Positions 47,389 through 57,027 of a stretch of DNA of 64,000 nt are shown piece by piece. Within the stretch, counting starts at the first letter, position 1. Every line of letters begins with the position of its first letter. The translations under genes were made by a program, and so were the position numbers. The notes beneath the pieces are model-generated. The model was not told the origin of the DNA, did no database searches, and worked only from the letters and a program-made list of their open reading frames with translations. The stretch comes from Meghimatium bilineatum (Eukaryota; Mollusca; Gastropoda; Stylommatophora; Philomycidae): assembly GCA_034231615.1 (NCBI GenBank), contig CM067299.1, forward strand, positions 11,618,469 through 11,682,468. Direction: 5' to 3'.

Positions 47389-47914
47389 AACGATCATACA
47401 CGCACAATTAGATAAAGAATTTTCACAAAGTGGATGATAAAGGATGTGTTGAGAATAGTTTTAAAAAAAATAAACATACAGAAAGCAGAGACAGTGTCTG
47501 GAATCGTCAGTTTAACTGAACATAGGCTTACGTGAGATGTCACCAGGGGTGGGAAATGAGGTAATTAAATTAAGTGTACACCCGAATATATCTATGTATA
47601 TATTTTTGCATGTTTGTTTATGAAAATACATTTCCAGTGACACACACACCAGCACTGAGATTGTTGAAATATTCACTATGTATACAAACACACACGACGT
47701 GTCCTTCACAGGACTTTGTCCTCACTGCAACTCTGTACGGCTCTCGGTTCTGCGCAAGCTGTCCATGGATCCAGGCTCCTTATGTCTCATAGTCATGTTC
47801 GGAATGTTTGCGTTATCGTATGTTCATCGTAGTCTTCGTCTGCCTCTTGTTCTTCTTCCTGTGACTTTTCCCTCCGTAATTAATCTTTCTAAACCAGTAT
47901 GTCATTTTATATAG
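47389..47914. other. No recognised feature
   Basis: Short frames at 47574-47914 overlap in two phases; no domain. Confidence 0.45.
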
Positions 47915-48088
47915 CCAAAACTCCACTGAAGACGGATGTGTCGGATAATTGGCGCAAATAAAACGGAGCCACAACGCAATTACATTCTCTGGACTACGCC
48001 CTGCTGGAAATTTAGTAAGACCGTGGTCCTGCTACAAGGGAGATCCTACGGGAGTTTGAGAATGAACGCTGAAGAAGAAGAAGATATA
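47915..48088 (+). mobile_element. SINE-II copy, plus strand
   Basis: GAAGACGGATGTGTCGG, ATTGGCGCAAATAAAACGG, ACATTCTCTGGACTACGCCC, AGACCGTGGTCCTGC, GAGATCCTACGGGAGTTTGA and GAATGAACGCTGAAGAAGAA. It is the plus-strand counterpart of 9817-9995 and about 170 bp. Confidence 0.85.
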
Positions 48089-48299
48089 TCCGAAATATGT
48101 TAGTTTGCGATTTTTGATAGCTTTAAGGAGTCAGTCTTTTTCTATGTTCATGTCTTTCCGGAATTCTGCATTGGTTTCTCGTTCTGTACGTAACATTATT
48201 AGAACCTTTCTATAACATTCCATTTCAAATGACAAATATAGCCTCTTCAATATAACATCTTAATAGTTGTACATTTCTTTAGGTATTCTTGGTGCCAGA

Positions 48300-48439
48300 T
48301 ATGAAAATTTCACTCTTAGATTGTTAGAACATTAACTATTAATTGTACTAAAAATGAATATTTTAGTCTTAGATTGTTGAAAAATTAATTATTAATTGCA
48401 CCAAATATGGATATTTTATTCTTAGATTATGAAAACATT
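48300..48439. repeat. 53-bp minisatellite, left part
   Basis: CTTAGATTGTT-type starts at 48315, 48368 and 48421 give an exact 53-bp period, with ATTAACTATTAATTGTAC and AAAATGAATATTTT blocks. The array resumes at 50059. Confidence 0.85.
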
Positions 48440-48799
48440 GGGCTCCAAAGGGTCTCGCATAGCTCTTGTGCGGATTCAGGGTTACTAGATAACTAAGATC
48501 ATAAAAGAACCTCCTCGTGGTGCACCATGGAAACAGAAATATATCTGCTCCTACTATATTCCTGGCTAAGACTTTTAGACTTGTGTCCGTGGATGTGGAT
48601 GCTGTAAATGAAATAAGAATTACCTGCAGAGAGACAGGAAATATCTCCTAAACCTCTACGCCATTACATCCAACAAATGAAGTCATATGTGCATTCCTAC
48701 TCAGCTGGCTTAAAAATCAGAAATTTGGAGGGGTGACCAATGTCAATGTCCATAGCATACGTGATCTTACGAGTACACATCGAACTGGAAAATGTAACA

Positions 48800-48820
48800 C
48801 ACGCTAGAGGGCAGCGTAGT
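48800..48820 (+). promoter_or_regulatory. CTCF-like motif in element K
   Basis: ACGCTAGAGGGCAGCG resembles the YAGRKGGCRSY core of the CTCF binding motif. The corresponding site in the other K copy (55877-55896) reads CGCTAGAGGGCGGCG. Binding is not shown; the match could be chance within a mobile element. Confidence 0.3.
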
Positions 48821-49296
48821 GTGTACATCAATTCAGTGGCAGCGAAGCTACACTATGACAGCTCGAGAACACACAGAAAGCCACATGTTCCATCACAATT
48901 GAACCCATTCAAAGTAGGAGTCATGACTCAAGTATTGGATACGCCAACTTGAACATGCACTCCTAAGTATGGAAAAAAAAACTTTGAATACAGCTTCCCA
49001 TTGCATACAGCGGAATAAGCATTGAAAAAATGTCAGGGAGTGCAACACTCAAATGTCTGACCAAAGCAGTGTTGAAAAAACGAACTCTGGACACTGCGAG
49101 CAACACAGAAGGGGACGCAAGTCTCTAACGACACTGCAAACCAAGCCCAATTCTATTGTCGGCCGTGGCCCAACATGGCTTAAAGAGAGATAATTGGGTT
49201 CAGTAGCCATGTTCCCACTGCGAAGCTGTGCGTCCGAGATTCGTATTTTACCTGCTCAGTTGGGTAATACGCATGGCGAAGAGTCAAAATACACAG

Positions 49297-49578
49297 CACA
49301 CGTGTGTTGCCGGGGCCCGAAAGGGGGTAAGAATAGCAACACTGTTTACCCTTCACGCATGTCGCAAAAGGCGACAAAGGAGGTTATGGGATGGAGTTGG
49401 CTGTCCCATTCCATATTGGGTCAGAGACCCAAAGTCAAGCTGAAGTCGGATGTATCAGGCCGAAAGGCGCAGATATCGCAGCAATGCTGTAAACCATGAC
49501 ACAACGCATTTCGTTCTTCGGACTACATCCTTCTAATCTGCAGGAGTTTGACAATGAACGCAGAAGAAGAAGAAGAAG
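49297..49578 (+). mobile_element. SINE-I copy (282 bp) inside element K
   Basis: AAAATACACAG flanks it exactly at 49286-49296 and 49579-49589. The body reads TTGCCGGGGCCCGAAAGGGG, AATAGCAACACTGTTTACCC, ATGTCGCAAAAGGCGACAAA, TGTATCAGGCCGAAAGGCGC and a tail of six or so GAA units. The perfect duplication and long tail suggest a recent insertion. Confidence 0.95.
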
Positions 49579-50058
49579 AAAATACACAGACCGCGCCTGG
49601 CGATGGATTGGAAGGCCATCTCAAGTGGACGAGTCGAGTGCCTGAGAAATGCACAGGTCAGATCCCCGACATATTTGGCAAAGCAGCACCTCCTCTAGGA
49701 AGGTGTATCAACCCTGAGGCTAATTCGACCGTCACCGTTGACCAACACATCTCAAGTGGAAGAAATTAAATCTGGAACCTAGGGACACAAAAGGTGATAA
49801 TGGAATAGTTTTCCTACGCGAAGAAGATCTTCTTAGCTGCGAAGCGCCTCGCCGGAGGAAAGACAAGCAATTAGTTACCCAGGCAAAATATCAGCTCGTC
49901 TCGTGACATTTACCCCCTCTGAGTAGAAGGCTCCTTCAATAGGCATTGCAGTAAACCGAAACTTGAAGCCTCCTGAGTATGAAAAAGATCTGCTCACAGC
50001 AGGTAAGAGCTAATCGCTCGCAATTCCTGGGGCTCCAGAAGAAGAATAAGGAGAAATG

Positions 50059-50170
50059 TTGAAACATTAACTATTAATTATACCAAAAATTGATATTTTA
50101 GTTTAAGATTCTATACAATAAATGAGCTATTTATGGCATTAAAAATGAACATTTCAATCTTCCATTGTTA
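50059..50170. repeat. 53-bp minisatellite, right part
   Basis: TTGAAACATTAACTATTAAT, ACCAAAAATTGATATTTTAG and a decayed next unit continue the array of 48300-48439. Confidence 0.75.
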
Positions 50171-50734
50171 ACTTCTTATCTTACCATATCACCGATACAT
50201 GACACATCAGCAAGCTTTGATTCGTTTACGCAACGATGAATAAAGTTGCAAAATACGATCTGTAGTTATTATTATGTAAGTCAGTACACAGTTCAGCATC
50301 AAATTGGATCCTTAACGTCTTGTTTGTTTTGTCATGTGCCGAGACCATTGGGTAGAACAATTCTTTGCGTGTGAGACGGCACGGATGTTCTATTTTAACG
50401 TATTTCTATTGTACATCTGAAACACGATTTTGTATATAGATACGTCTTTGCAAGTTGAAACGACATTTAATACAATGTATTATAAAACGTTTTTTTACTA
50501 TTAAGAAGCATTGTTACACAAGACGGGAATTTAATCACATGAGTATTAGATTACATAGATTTACAATTAGACCAACCCACATTTGAATACAACTGCTTAA
50601 ATAAAATCATGATTACACGATCATAAGTGTATTACAGAGCACATTATTTCATCCTCTTTTTCTGTAGCAGTTATTTGCACGCTATCGGTGCATATTACTA
50701 GCATAATTAACACAATCGCCATAATGTTGCCCAT
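50171..50734. other. No recognised feature
   Basis: AT-rich; nothing supported. Confidence 0.5.
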
Positions 50735-50955
50735 TTATAAGACCCAAAATATCGTAAGAAGCGACTAAGGTTGTTTTCGGTCCCAAACCATAATGAGTCA
50801 AAGTGACCCATAAGTTATGATGAAGAGTAATGTGTCAGGATGAACGCTGTAAATATTCACAACAAATATATAAACAATTACATAACGCGTTACGTTCCAC
50901 GAGCGGCATCCTGCTAATCTGCCGGAGTTTGAGAACGAACAAAGAAGAAGAAAAA
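50735..50955 (+). mobile_element. SINE-I copy, 5'-truncated
   Basis: ATCGTAAGAAGCGACTAAGG, GAGTCAAAGTGACCCATAAG, AATGTGTCAGGATGAACGC, GCGGCATCCTGCTAATCTG and GAGTTTGAGAACGAACAAAG plus a GAA tail. The first 60 bp or so are missing. Confidence 0.8.
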
Positions 50956-51119
50956 TACAGTATAAGATGTACATATTTATAGACGTAGTATAAATAAAAC
51001 ATTAAAAATGTTTACCAATCCACTGCCGAGAAATAAAAAAGAGAAGTTTAAAAAATGATATATATCTTATTTTTTTTGGTCACTTCATGTGACAGGCAGG
51101 TTTGGAGATCATCATCATA

Positions 51120-51300
51120 AAAGGTAAAATTTAAGGCAACAGAGACAGAGGGCGACAACGTGAGAATATATTAGACAGTTTGACAACCTCGCAAGGCAGG
51201 GAAATAACGACCTTGATACATAATACTGTGGACAGAGAGCTGTGGAGAGCCATGACCGCCTACGCAAGCCGGCATGGCACCTGATGGTGATGATGATATA
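51120..51300 (+). mobile_element. LINE-B C-terminus and GATGAT tail
   Basis: One open stretch reads RGRQRENILDSLTTSQGRE, then ITTLIHNTVDRELWRAMTAY and ASRHGT followed by a TGA stop and a GGTGATGATGATAT tail. It is the least damaged end of LINE-B in the window, so the stop is seen to merge with the tail. Confidence 0.85.
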
Positions 51301-51424
51301 CTTATGCATTGACGCTGTACACATACGAGAAGTGTATACCAACACAATTGTAGTATTTCCTATTCATGGTTTAACAGACACCCATTCATCAATTTTTGGT
51401 TGTAGTGATTATCTTGGCAGTGTT
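51301..51424. other. No recognised feature
   Basis: Nothing supported. Confidence 0.5.
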
Positions 51425-51512
51425 TATGCTTTGTATTTTGCTATTGCTTTCTGAACATCCCGGATACGCATTTGCCTGCGGCGGGTTTCGAACACGGTAC
51501 ATTGGCGCAACA
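51425..51512 (-). mobile_element. tRNA-like SINE head fragment (type 3)
   Basis: On the minus strand TTGCGCCAATGTACCGTG, TTCGAAACCCGCCGC and then CCGGGATGTTCAGAAAG. It matches the head region at 58575-58680 (TTCGAAACCCGCCTTCCGC, CCGGACCGTTCAGAAAG). The B box is near-perfect; the A box is partly lost. Confidence 0.6.
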
Positions 51513-51892
51513 TGTACAATAAGAGAAATATTCAAACAAAATTACAGAGAACCTAAATGTTGTTAAACAGTTAACCTATGTGTTGTATATGGGAATAATC
51601 TATGTTTTCAGATATATTTACCTCACTCCAAAACAAACAGAATGGCTAGTTGTTATATATACGCATCTATTTATTTTGGCAATGGAGTCACAGATAGAGA
51701 TATGACTTCAGAATTGATGTTAAATGTATCTGTGTATTCAGTGACACATATAATTGCTTCTGTCAACATGATATGCTGCTGTAGAAAGATATTCATAAAT
51801 ACTACGGAGAGCAACAATTACGAATGGTGAAATGTTACGAACAATGTAGAATAACGTTTGCGTGAAAACAGAATGAAAATTCTGCAATAATT
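51513..51892. other. No recognised feature
   Basis: The frame at 51642-51830 has no domain. Confidence 0.45.
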
Positions 51893-52527
51893 ATGATGCA
51901 GAAATGCAGGCAATTGGTGTGGCAGCTAAAAAACTGCTGAACTCCAACTCTGACCTACAGCCTGTGGTATTCCTGACAGATGCAAGGTCAGTGCTTCAGG
52001 CTCTCCAGTCTGGAAAACTAACAGACTTAAAAAAACTACTTAGCGAATTGTCTTACCAGTATAGGGTAACCATGCAGTGGATACCCTCTCACTGTGGAAT
52101 ACCAGGAAATGAAAAAGCAGACCAACTGGCTAAGGAAGGTGCTGCCGAAGACCAACCAGATATACCAATCACCTACCATCAGAAAAAACAGATGATCAAG
52201 TCAATAAGAAAGCCACAAACACCAACACAAGATGACTATCATATTATGAACAGACCAGAACAAGTTATAATTCTACGTCTCAGAACAGGACACAACCGAC
52301 TCCGCAGTCACATGTATACAAAGTTCAAGATTGGCAACACGGCCATGTGTACATGTAGACAGGCAGCACAGAGTGCCAAACATATACTTCAAGAGTGTTC
52401 TGAGCATGAAACGCTGAGGCAGACATATTGGCCAGAGGAAACAACACTGGAATCAAAGCTCTATGGGACACTGTATGAACTACAAAAGACAGTGAGTTTT
52501 ATTAAGGAAACAGAATTACAGATATAG
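51893..52527 (+). pseudogene. LINE ORF2 C-terminal fragment with RNase H
   Basis: The open frame runs from about DAEMQ to a TAG stop; an internal Met at 51904 gives 207 codons, but it is not a true start. RNase H landmarks are in order: the second catalytic acid in AEMQAI, the third in FLTDARSVLQAL, then the histidine and last acid in WIPSHCGIPGNEKADQLAKE. The first strand with its catalytic Asp is missing, so the domain is incomplete. RNase H normally removes RNA from the RNA-DNA hybrid during retrotransposition. The following RLRTGHNRLRSHMYTKF and MCTCRQAAQSAKHILQECSE form the Cys/His-rich C-terminal block of such LINE proteins. It ends KETELQI. Confidence 0.9.
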
Positions 52528-52568
52528 ACATGTTTCAAGTGAACGAAAGAAGAAGAAGAAGAAGAGTA
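52528..52568 (+). mobile_element. 3' UTR and GAA tail of the RNase H LINE
   Basis: GACATGTTTCAAGTGAACGA then an AAGAAGAAG tail of about 20 bases. It is extremely short. A second copy of this end lies at 60714-60755. It resembles the SINE-I end (GTTTGAGAACGAACGCAGAA). Confidence 0.8.
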
Positions 52569-52624
52569 ATAATAAAATACATAAATCGTTTGGGTCGTAG
52601 GTGTGTCACCTTTGAGACAGTAGC

Positions 52625-52860
52625 ATAGAGAGGCATCAATGTGCGGCACTCTTGTGCGTTGAGTATATTGCGGAGTTTGTCGCCTCTTTTTTCGGTTTTC
52701 TATCTTTTTCGTGGTCGACCTCTAGGTCTGCCTTCATTGCATATGTGTAACATAACTTGCTGTGGTATACTTTATAGTGGTAGTCTGCTAATGTGTGCAA
52801 ACCATTTGACCTGTTGTTTCTTACCATATTCCCATTATGTGCCGGTGCGGATTTAATAAT
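52625..52860 (-). mobile_element. LINE-A 3' region, minus strand
   Basis: GTGCGTTGAGTATATTGCGG, GTCGACCTCTAGGTCTGCC, TAACATAACTTGCTGTGG and GTAGTCTGCTAATGTGTGCA match LINE-A at 21200-21350 and 39005-39160. The extreme 3' tip and tail are missing. Confidence 0.75.
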
Positions 52861-53229
52861 GTCGAAATAAATTACTGTTTTAAAATGTTCTTGGATGTTG
52901 CGTGTCATCTTCTCCACAATTTTATTAGAAGTCCGGAACATTCATGAGAAAGATAACATTCTAGAACGCCTGCGTCATCTGCGAATTCGTTTAAAAATCA
53001 TTAGAAACGATTTAAATGATTCATAACACATTAGAAGCTGTAAAGAAAACGAGAAATACTTGAACAAGCATTGTTGTAGACATGCGAGATAATGGTCGTT
53101 CAAGTGATAATTTATTCCATCTCACTCTATCGCTAGATTCAAGTACATCAGTAGCAAAGTAATTCACTTCACAATGTCAGTCCCTATCTCTCCGTGCACC
53201 TTTAGCTATAAGGTGCGATGGGAATAATC
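52861..53229. other. No recognised feature
   Basis: Nothing supported. Confidence 0.5.
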
Positions 53230-53329
53230 NNNNNNNNNNNNNNNNNNNNNNNNNNNNNNNNNNNNNNNNNNNNNNNNNNNNNNNNNNNNNNNNNNNNNNN
53301 NNNNNNNNNNNNNNNNNNNNNNNNNNNNN
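53230..53329. other. Assembly gap, 100 N
   Basis: A run of exactly 100 N, the usual placeholder for a gap of unknown size. Confidence 0.99.
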
Positions 53330-53679
53330 AACAAACTATACGTTACTGTAATTCTGAAAAGTTAAATTTAAAAAAGGATTAAGTAGTAGACAGCATAATC
53401 AACATGAAAAGAAGTGTCAAATAATTGAGGAAACTAAGATGTGAATGTAGAAAAATAAACGGTAATGTGAAAACACACATACTATGTACATTTCAAAGTA
53501 GAGAAAATAAATAACTGTCAATACTGACTTTTTTTTGTTAGATAGTTTTGGGAAGGGGTGGAAGGGGGAGAGGTACGTGCATCTTTATGATAAAGGCCGT
53601 ATGCAATTAATATCACCATATCATGTACATGACAAGTTTTCTAATTTACCATGTAACAGAAAATAATTTAGTTCTTAAC

Positions 53680-53745
53680 GGCAGTCGAATACTGGACTTA
53701 CCAATACGAGATCAACGCCCTTACCTCTGGGCCATGTGCCGGATT
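53680..53745 (-). mobile_element. Possible tRNA-like SINE head (type 4)
   Basis: On the minus strand CATGGCCCAGAGGTAAGGGC and GTCCAGTATTCGACTGCC resemble A-box and B-box regions at tRNA-like spacing. The sequence downstream does not match the other SINEs. Confidence 0.4.
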
Positions 53746-54025
53746 ATAGTAGAGAAAGTACATATAAATATTATTTAAATGCAGTGTAGAGATATATGAA
53801 TATGAATGGATGAAACGTGCAGGTTCGTAAAGCAAACTTTTACTCTCAAAAGTAAAAAAACACAACAAACATGAAACAGAAATGTGAAAGTACACAATAA
53901 ATTTAAGAAATAAACGTTCTTTTCACTGAGTTTCCATATGTTACACGGATTATGTATTTAAAAAAAATACTTTATAAATATATTTGTGTTCTGTATTATT
54001 GATCATTTTCTTTGTATTATATGCT
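53746..54025. other. No recognised feature
   Basis: Nothing supported. Confidence 0.45.
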
Positions 54026-54060
54026 TATCCAGACGAAGGTCATAGATCGAAACGTCAACC
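54026..54060 (+). repeat. Family M core motif
   Basis: CCAGACGAAGG, TCATAGATC, GAAACGTCAACCG. One mismatch from CTGANGA in the first core block. Confidence 0.45.
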
Positions 54061-54614
54061 GTTTTCGTATGTATTAATACACCTTTTTTAAAATCATAAT
54101 TTTACTAGAAGTGGTAGACATTTCTAATATATATTTACTTACTCACCATAATTATCCTATGGGACGAGGTTTAAGGGGTTATATCACACTTTTCGATGAG
54201 TGCCTGTACACATTCTTATTGATAAAAGGCTGTTGGTTTAAACGTGAACAGTTTGTTTTCTTAGCTGTTAAACATTATACCTTGTGTTTAGGATCAATGT
54301 TCCTTCGGTGCCGAATGCGGTGCATATGTTAAAAACAAGTGCTTTCCACTTTAAACCATGAATGTAGATTTTTTTAGCTCTTGCTTGTCGTGGAATACTT
54401 TCTTGGTGATTCAACGAGGCGTTTTTTTCTTGATTTTACATACTTCTCTTTCTTTGTGCAATCTGGTACCCATTTTAATTCGTGTAGCGGTAGTCTATTT
54501 TTATGTATCTTAGGCATATGACTAATACACGTCACCATTGTTGCCATTAACATTATAGAAACACATTGCTGTTTAATGTCTTGTATTGTTCTTGTCGAAT
54601 TATTTGTATGAAGG
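54061..54614. other. No recognised feature
   Basis: The 73-codon frame at 54111-54332 has no domain. Confidence 0.45.
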
Positions 54615-54890
54615 CACTTCTTCGTTCGTTCTCAAACGCTCTCAGATTAGCAGGATGTAGTCCAGAGAATGGAATTTGTTGTATCATACATATTTTCTGC
54701 GATATGTGGGTTATTTGTCAATACATCCGATTTCGTCAACATGACTTCTGGGACACTCCTACCGTATATGCGATGGAACAGTCAGCTTAACTGCAGAATT
54801 TTCATAGTCGCTTCTTATGACATGCAGGCAAGGTAAACAGTGTTGATATTCTTTGTTCTCCTTTCCAGCTGCGACAAGACATGTTCGTTT
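54615..54890 (-). mobile_element. SINE-I copy, minus strand
   Basis: CTTCTTCGTTCGTTCTCAAA, TTAGCAGGATGTAGTCCAGA, ACATCCGATTTCG, CTCCTACCGTATATGCGATG and GTCGCTTCTTATGACATGCA, then GTAAACAGTGTTGATATTCT. It is full length in order, diverged. Confidence 0.85.
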
Positions 54891-54899
54891 AAAAAAAGA

Positions 54900-55040
54900 A
54901 CTATTTTGTTGATTGGTTAATTTGTAGACACTGTTTTGTTGATTGGATAGTTTGTAGACAATATTTTTTTGATTGGTTAGTTTGTAGACACTATTTTGTT
55001 GATTGGATAGTTTGAAGACACTATTTTGTTGATTGGTTCG
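54900..55040. repeat. 30-bp minisatellite, 4.7 units
   Basis: The unit is TTTTGTTGATTGGATAGTTT plus GTAGACACTA, with GGTTAG/GGATAG variation. Confidence 0.9.
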
Positions 55041-55516
55041 TGTGGTTAAGTCAAATGTACCTCTTATTATGATTTACGCTCATTTCAATCGCGGACCTTA
55101 GTCCAATTTGGTTATATCAGTGCTTTTAACCATTGAAAATTGTACAGGCCGTGGTAGTGGTGATGAAGTCAGCACAGCCTTTCATTAAGTACTTTAAACA
55201 TTTACACTGTTTTGTGTTAACATATTTTCAAAATTGATGTCCTACAAATCTCTTAAATATTGGATGAAAGGAATTCAAGTGAAACAAGCAATTAAGGGAA
55301 AACTACAATATGTTTGTACAACACTAAAAAGAAAATATAGGTTTTATCGGATATGTACTAAGAATTAATTAAAATATACTGCCACTACAAGCAATACAAA
55401 TGATTCATGATAACAAAAGAAAGAGAGGTTTATCAAGAGAAAATTCTTCGCAGAAAAACCATCAAAGAGATTATAACTATGGGTCTCAACAACAAGCAAG
55501 AATTACATACAACAGG
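55041..55516. other. No recognised feature
   Basis: Nothing supported. Confidence 0.45.
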
Positions 55517-56450
55517 GGGTGCAAAGGGAACGCATTGCTCTTGGCGGACCCAGGGTTAGCAGGTAACCAAGATCCCAAAAGTGCCTCCTCGTGGCGCACC
55601 CTGGTAACAGAAATACAGCGGCTAATGCTGATTCTGGCTAAACCTTTTGGGGATCGTGTCCGTGAATGTAGAGGTAACAGATGGAATGAGATTTGACTGC
55701 AAAAAGACAGTTAATAACTCCGACACCACTGTGCCAACACTTGCAGTAACACTGTCGACACACAGTGAAGCTAGAAAATCTGGTAGAAGCATTGGAGGGC
55801 GGCCAATGTAGTCGGTACGAAGCAGGCAGATGTTCCAATAAAAATAAAAGCACAATGAGTACAATGAGAAAGATGCACAGCGCTAGAGGGCGGCGTCATG
55901 TGTAAAAAGCATGGAAGACGGTTCGATGAAATTGGAACTAAAGCATTATTTGCTCGTGACAAGCTTCTAGTTACCAGTGATCCCAGCCTGGGCCCAACCC
56001 TACTGTCGAGTCTTTCCTATACCGGAAGCGTGCTCGCGGAGAGAGAAAGGTTCAGTACCCGATGGGCACAGGCATAGCAGTCCGAGGTGACAAGCACTGT
56101 TCAGCTCTAGAACAAAGCACAAGTTTCTAACGTTCCTAAATATGTGTACAGATTCAGACCTGGACGAGGGGCTCACGAAGTTGGTGAATAACGCTTCGGC
56201 TAAGAAGACGAACGAGCCCGAACCCAACTCTTCTGTCAAGTTCTTCCTAAACCGGAACCAGGCTTGAGGACGAGAAACGGTTTAGTAGCCGATGAGCACG
56301 GGCACAATACGTCTAATTACACAAGGCATGTTCACTGACTGCGGAACGCCTCGTGCAGGACAGACGTGAAAGACAAACTGTCTCGGCATAGAGTCAGTAC
56401 ACATTCACTGTCTGGCGAAAGATAGAAAGGCTGTCACAGGCTAGGGTAGC
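55517..56450 (+). mobile_element. Element K, second long copy
   Basis: GGCGGACCCAGGGTTAGCAG, GCCTCCTCGTGGCGCACCC, CTGGCTAAACCTTTTGGGG and CGCTAGAGGGCGGCG match 48460-48820. Inside, a block starting CCCAACCCTACTGTCG (55993) is repeated with changes as CCCAACTCTTCTGTCAAG (56222), about 230 bp apart; GGTTTAGTAGCCGATGAGCA occurs in both. 49145-49210 in the other copy holds one version (CCCAATTCTATTGTCGG). The 3' end with the GAA tail is not present. Confidence 0.65.
55877..55896 (+). promoter_or_regulatory. CTCF-like motif in element K, second copy
   Basis: CGCTAGAGGGCGGCG, closer to the CTCF core than the site at 48800. Its retention in both copies may reflect only their shared origin. Confidence 0.3.
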
Positions 56451-56454
56451 CCAC

Positions 56455-56560
56455 CAGAATTGTCAAGTCATGCCGAAATCGGATGTGCTAGGCCTACACG
56501 GCGCATAACGGTTGCACAACGTAATCACGCTCCCAGCGGAAATCGCACGGATATCCGTGC
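56455..56560 (+). mobile_element. Possible SINE-I fragment
   Basis: GTCATGCCGAAATCGGATGT, GCTAGGCCTACACGGCGC and ACAACGTAATCACGCTCCC recall the middle of SINE-I. Strongly diverged and short. Confidence 0.4.
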
Positions 56561-56639
56561 TGGTTACAATGGAGCGAACGCAAAACAAACAAACATACAA
56601 CAGAATAATATCGCTTAAATAGGAGAACAGTGGTTTCTG

Positions 56640-56685
56640 CTCCATGCTTCGAAGTCGGCACTGAAGGAACATACCAGGAGATCCT
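56640..56685. repeat. 38-bp minisatellite unit, left of insertion
   Basis: GAAGTCGGCACTGAAGGAAC, ATACCAGGAGATCCT is one unit of the array at 57028-57255, separated from it by the stem-loop element. Confidence 0.8.
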
Positions 56686-57000
56686 AATAATACTCACGTG
56701 GAAGACAGGTAATGAAGTCCTACTGAATGATGACTAAAACACTACACACTATCACTAATGGATGTAAATATGGTACATATAACAAAACAAAACACAGAAT
56801 ATAATCTACAAATGACAATACACAAGACAAAGTCGACGTTTCGGACCAATAGGCCTTTTTCAAGATACGGACATAACATACAAACATAAAAAAACCACAA
56901 GTAAAAATTAATGCGTATCCGAGTGAAATGTGGTAGTAAGATAGATACCGATACATCATTCAGTAGGACTTCATTACCTGCCTTCCACGTGAGTATTATT
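56686..57000 (-). mobile_element. 315-bp stem-loop element with 47-bp inverted ends and family M core
   Basis: Arms 56686-56732 and 56954-57000 are exact inverses over 47 bases except for one A/G difference (GGAAGACAGG against GGAAGGCAGG). The interior holds the family M motif on the minus strand: CTTGAAAAAGGCC, TATT, GGTCCGAAACGTCG. It interrupts the 38-bp array. No open reading frame of note. The class is unknown. Confidence 0.8.
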
Positions 57001-57027
57001 TTCCATTATGTTCTACTAGCAGTAAAA

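Larger units (their letters stand above)
48440..50058 (+). mobile_element. Element K, long copy (1.62 kb) inside a 53-bp array
   Basis: The array stops at 48439 (TGAAAACATT) and resumes with TTGAAACATT at 50059, so the intervening 1619 bp is one insertion. About 293 bp of that is a later SINE-I plus its duplication. Left part blocks (AGCTCTTGTGCGGATTCAGG, CTCCTCGTGGTGCACCATGG, GTGTCCGTGGATGT) match 55540-55680. The right end matches 3072-3622. It closes with GGGGCTCCAGAAGAAGAA, a GAA tail like SINE-I. No long open frame; the 70-codon frame at 48740-48952 has no domain. It appears to be non-autonomous. Confidence 0.75.
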
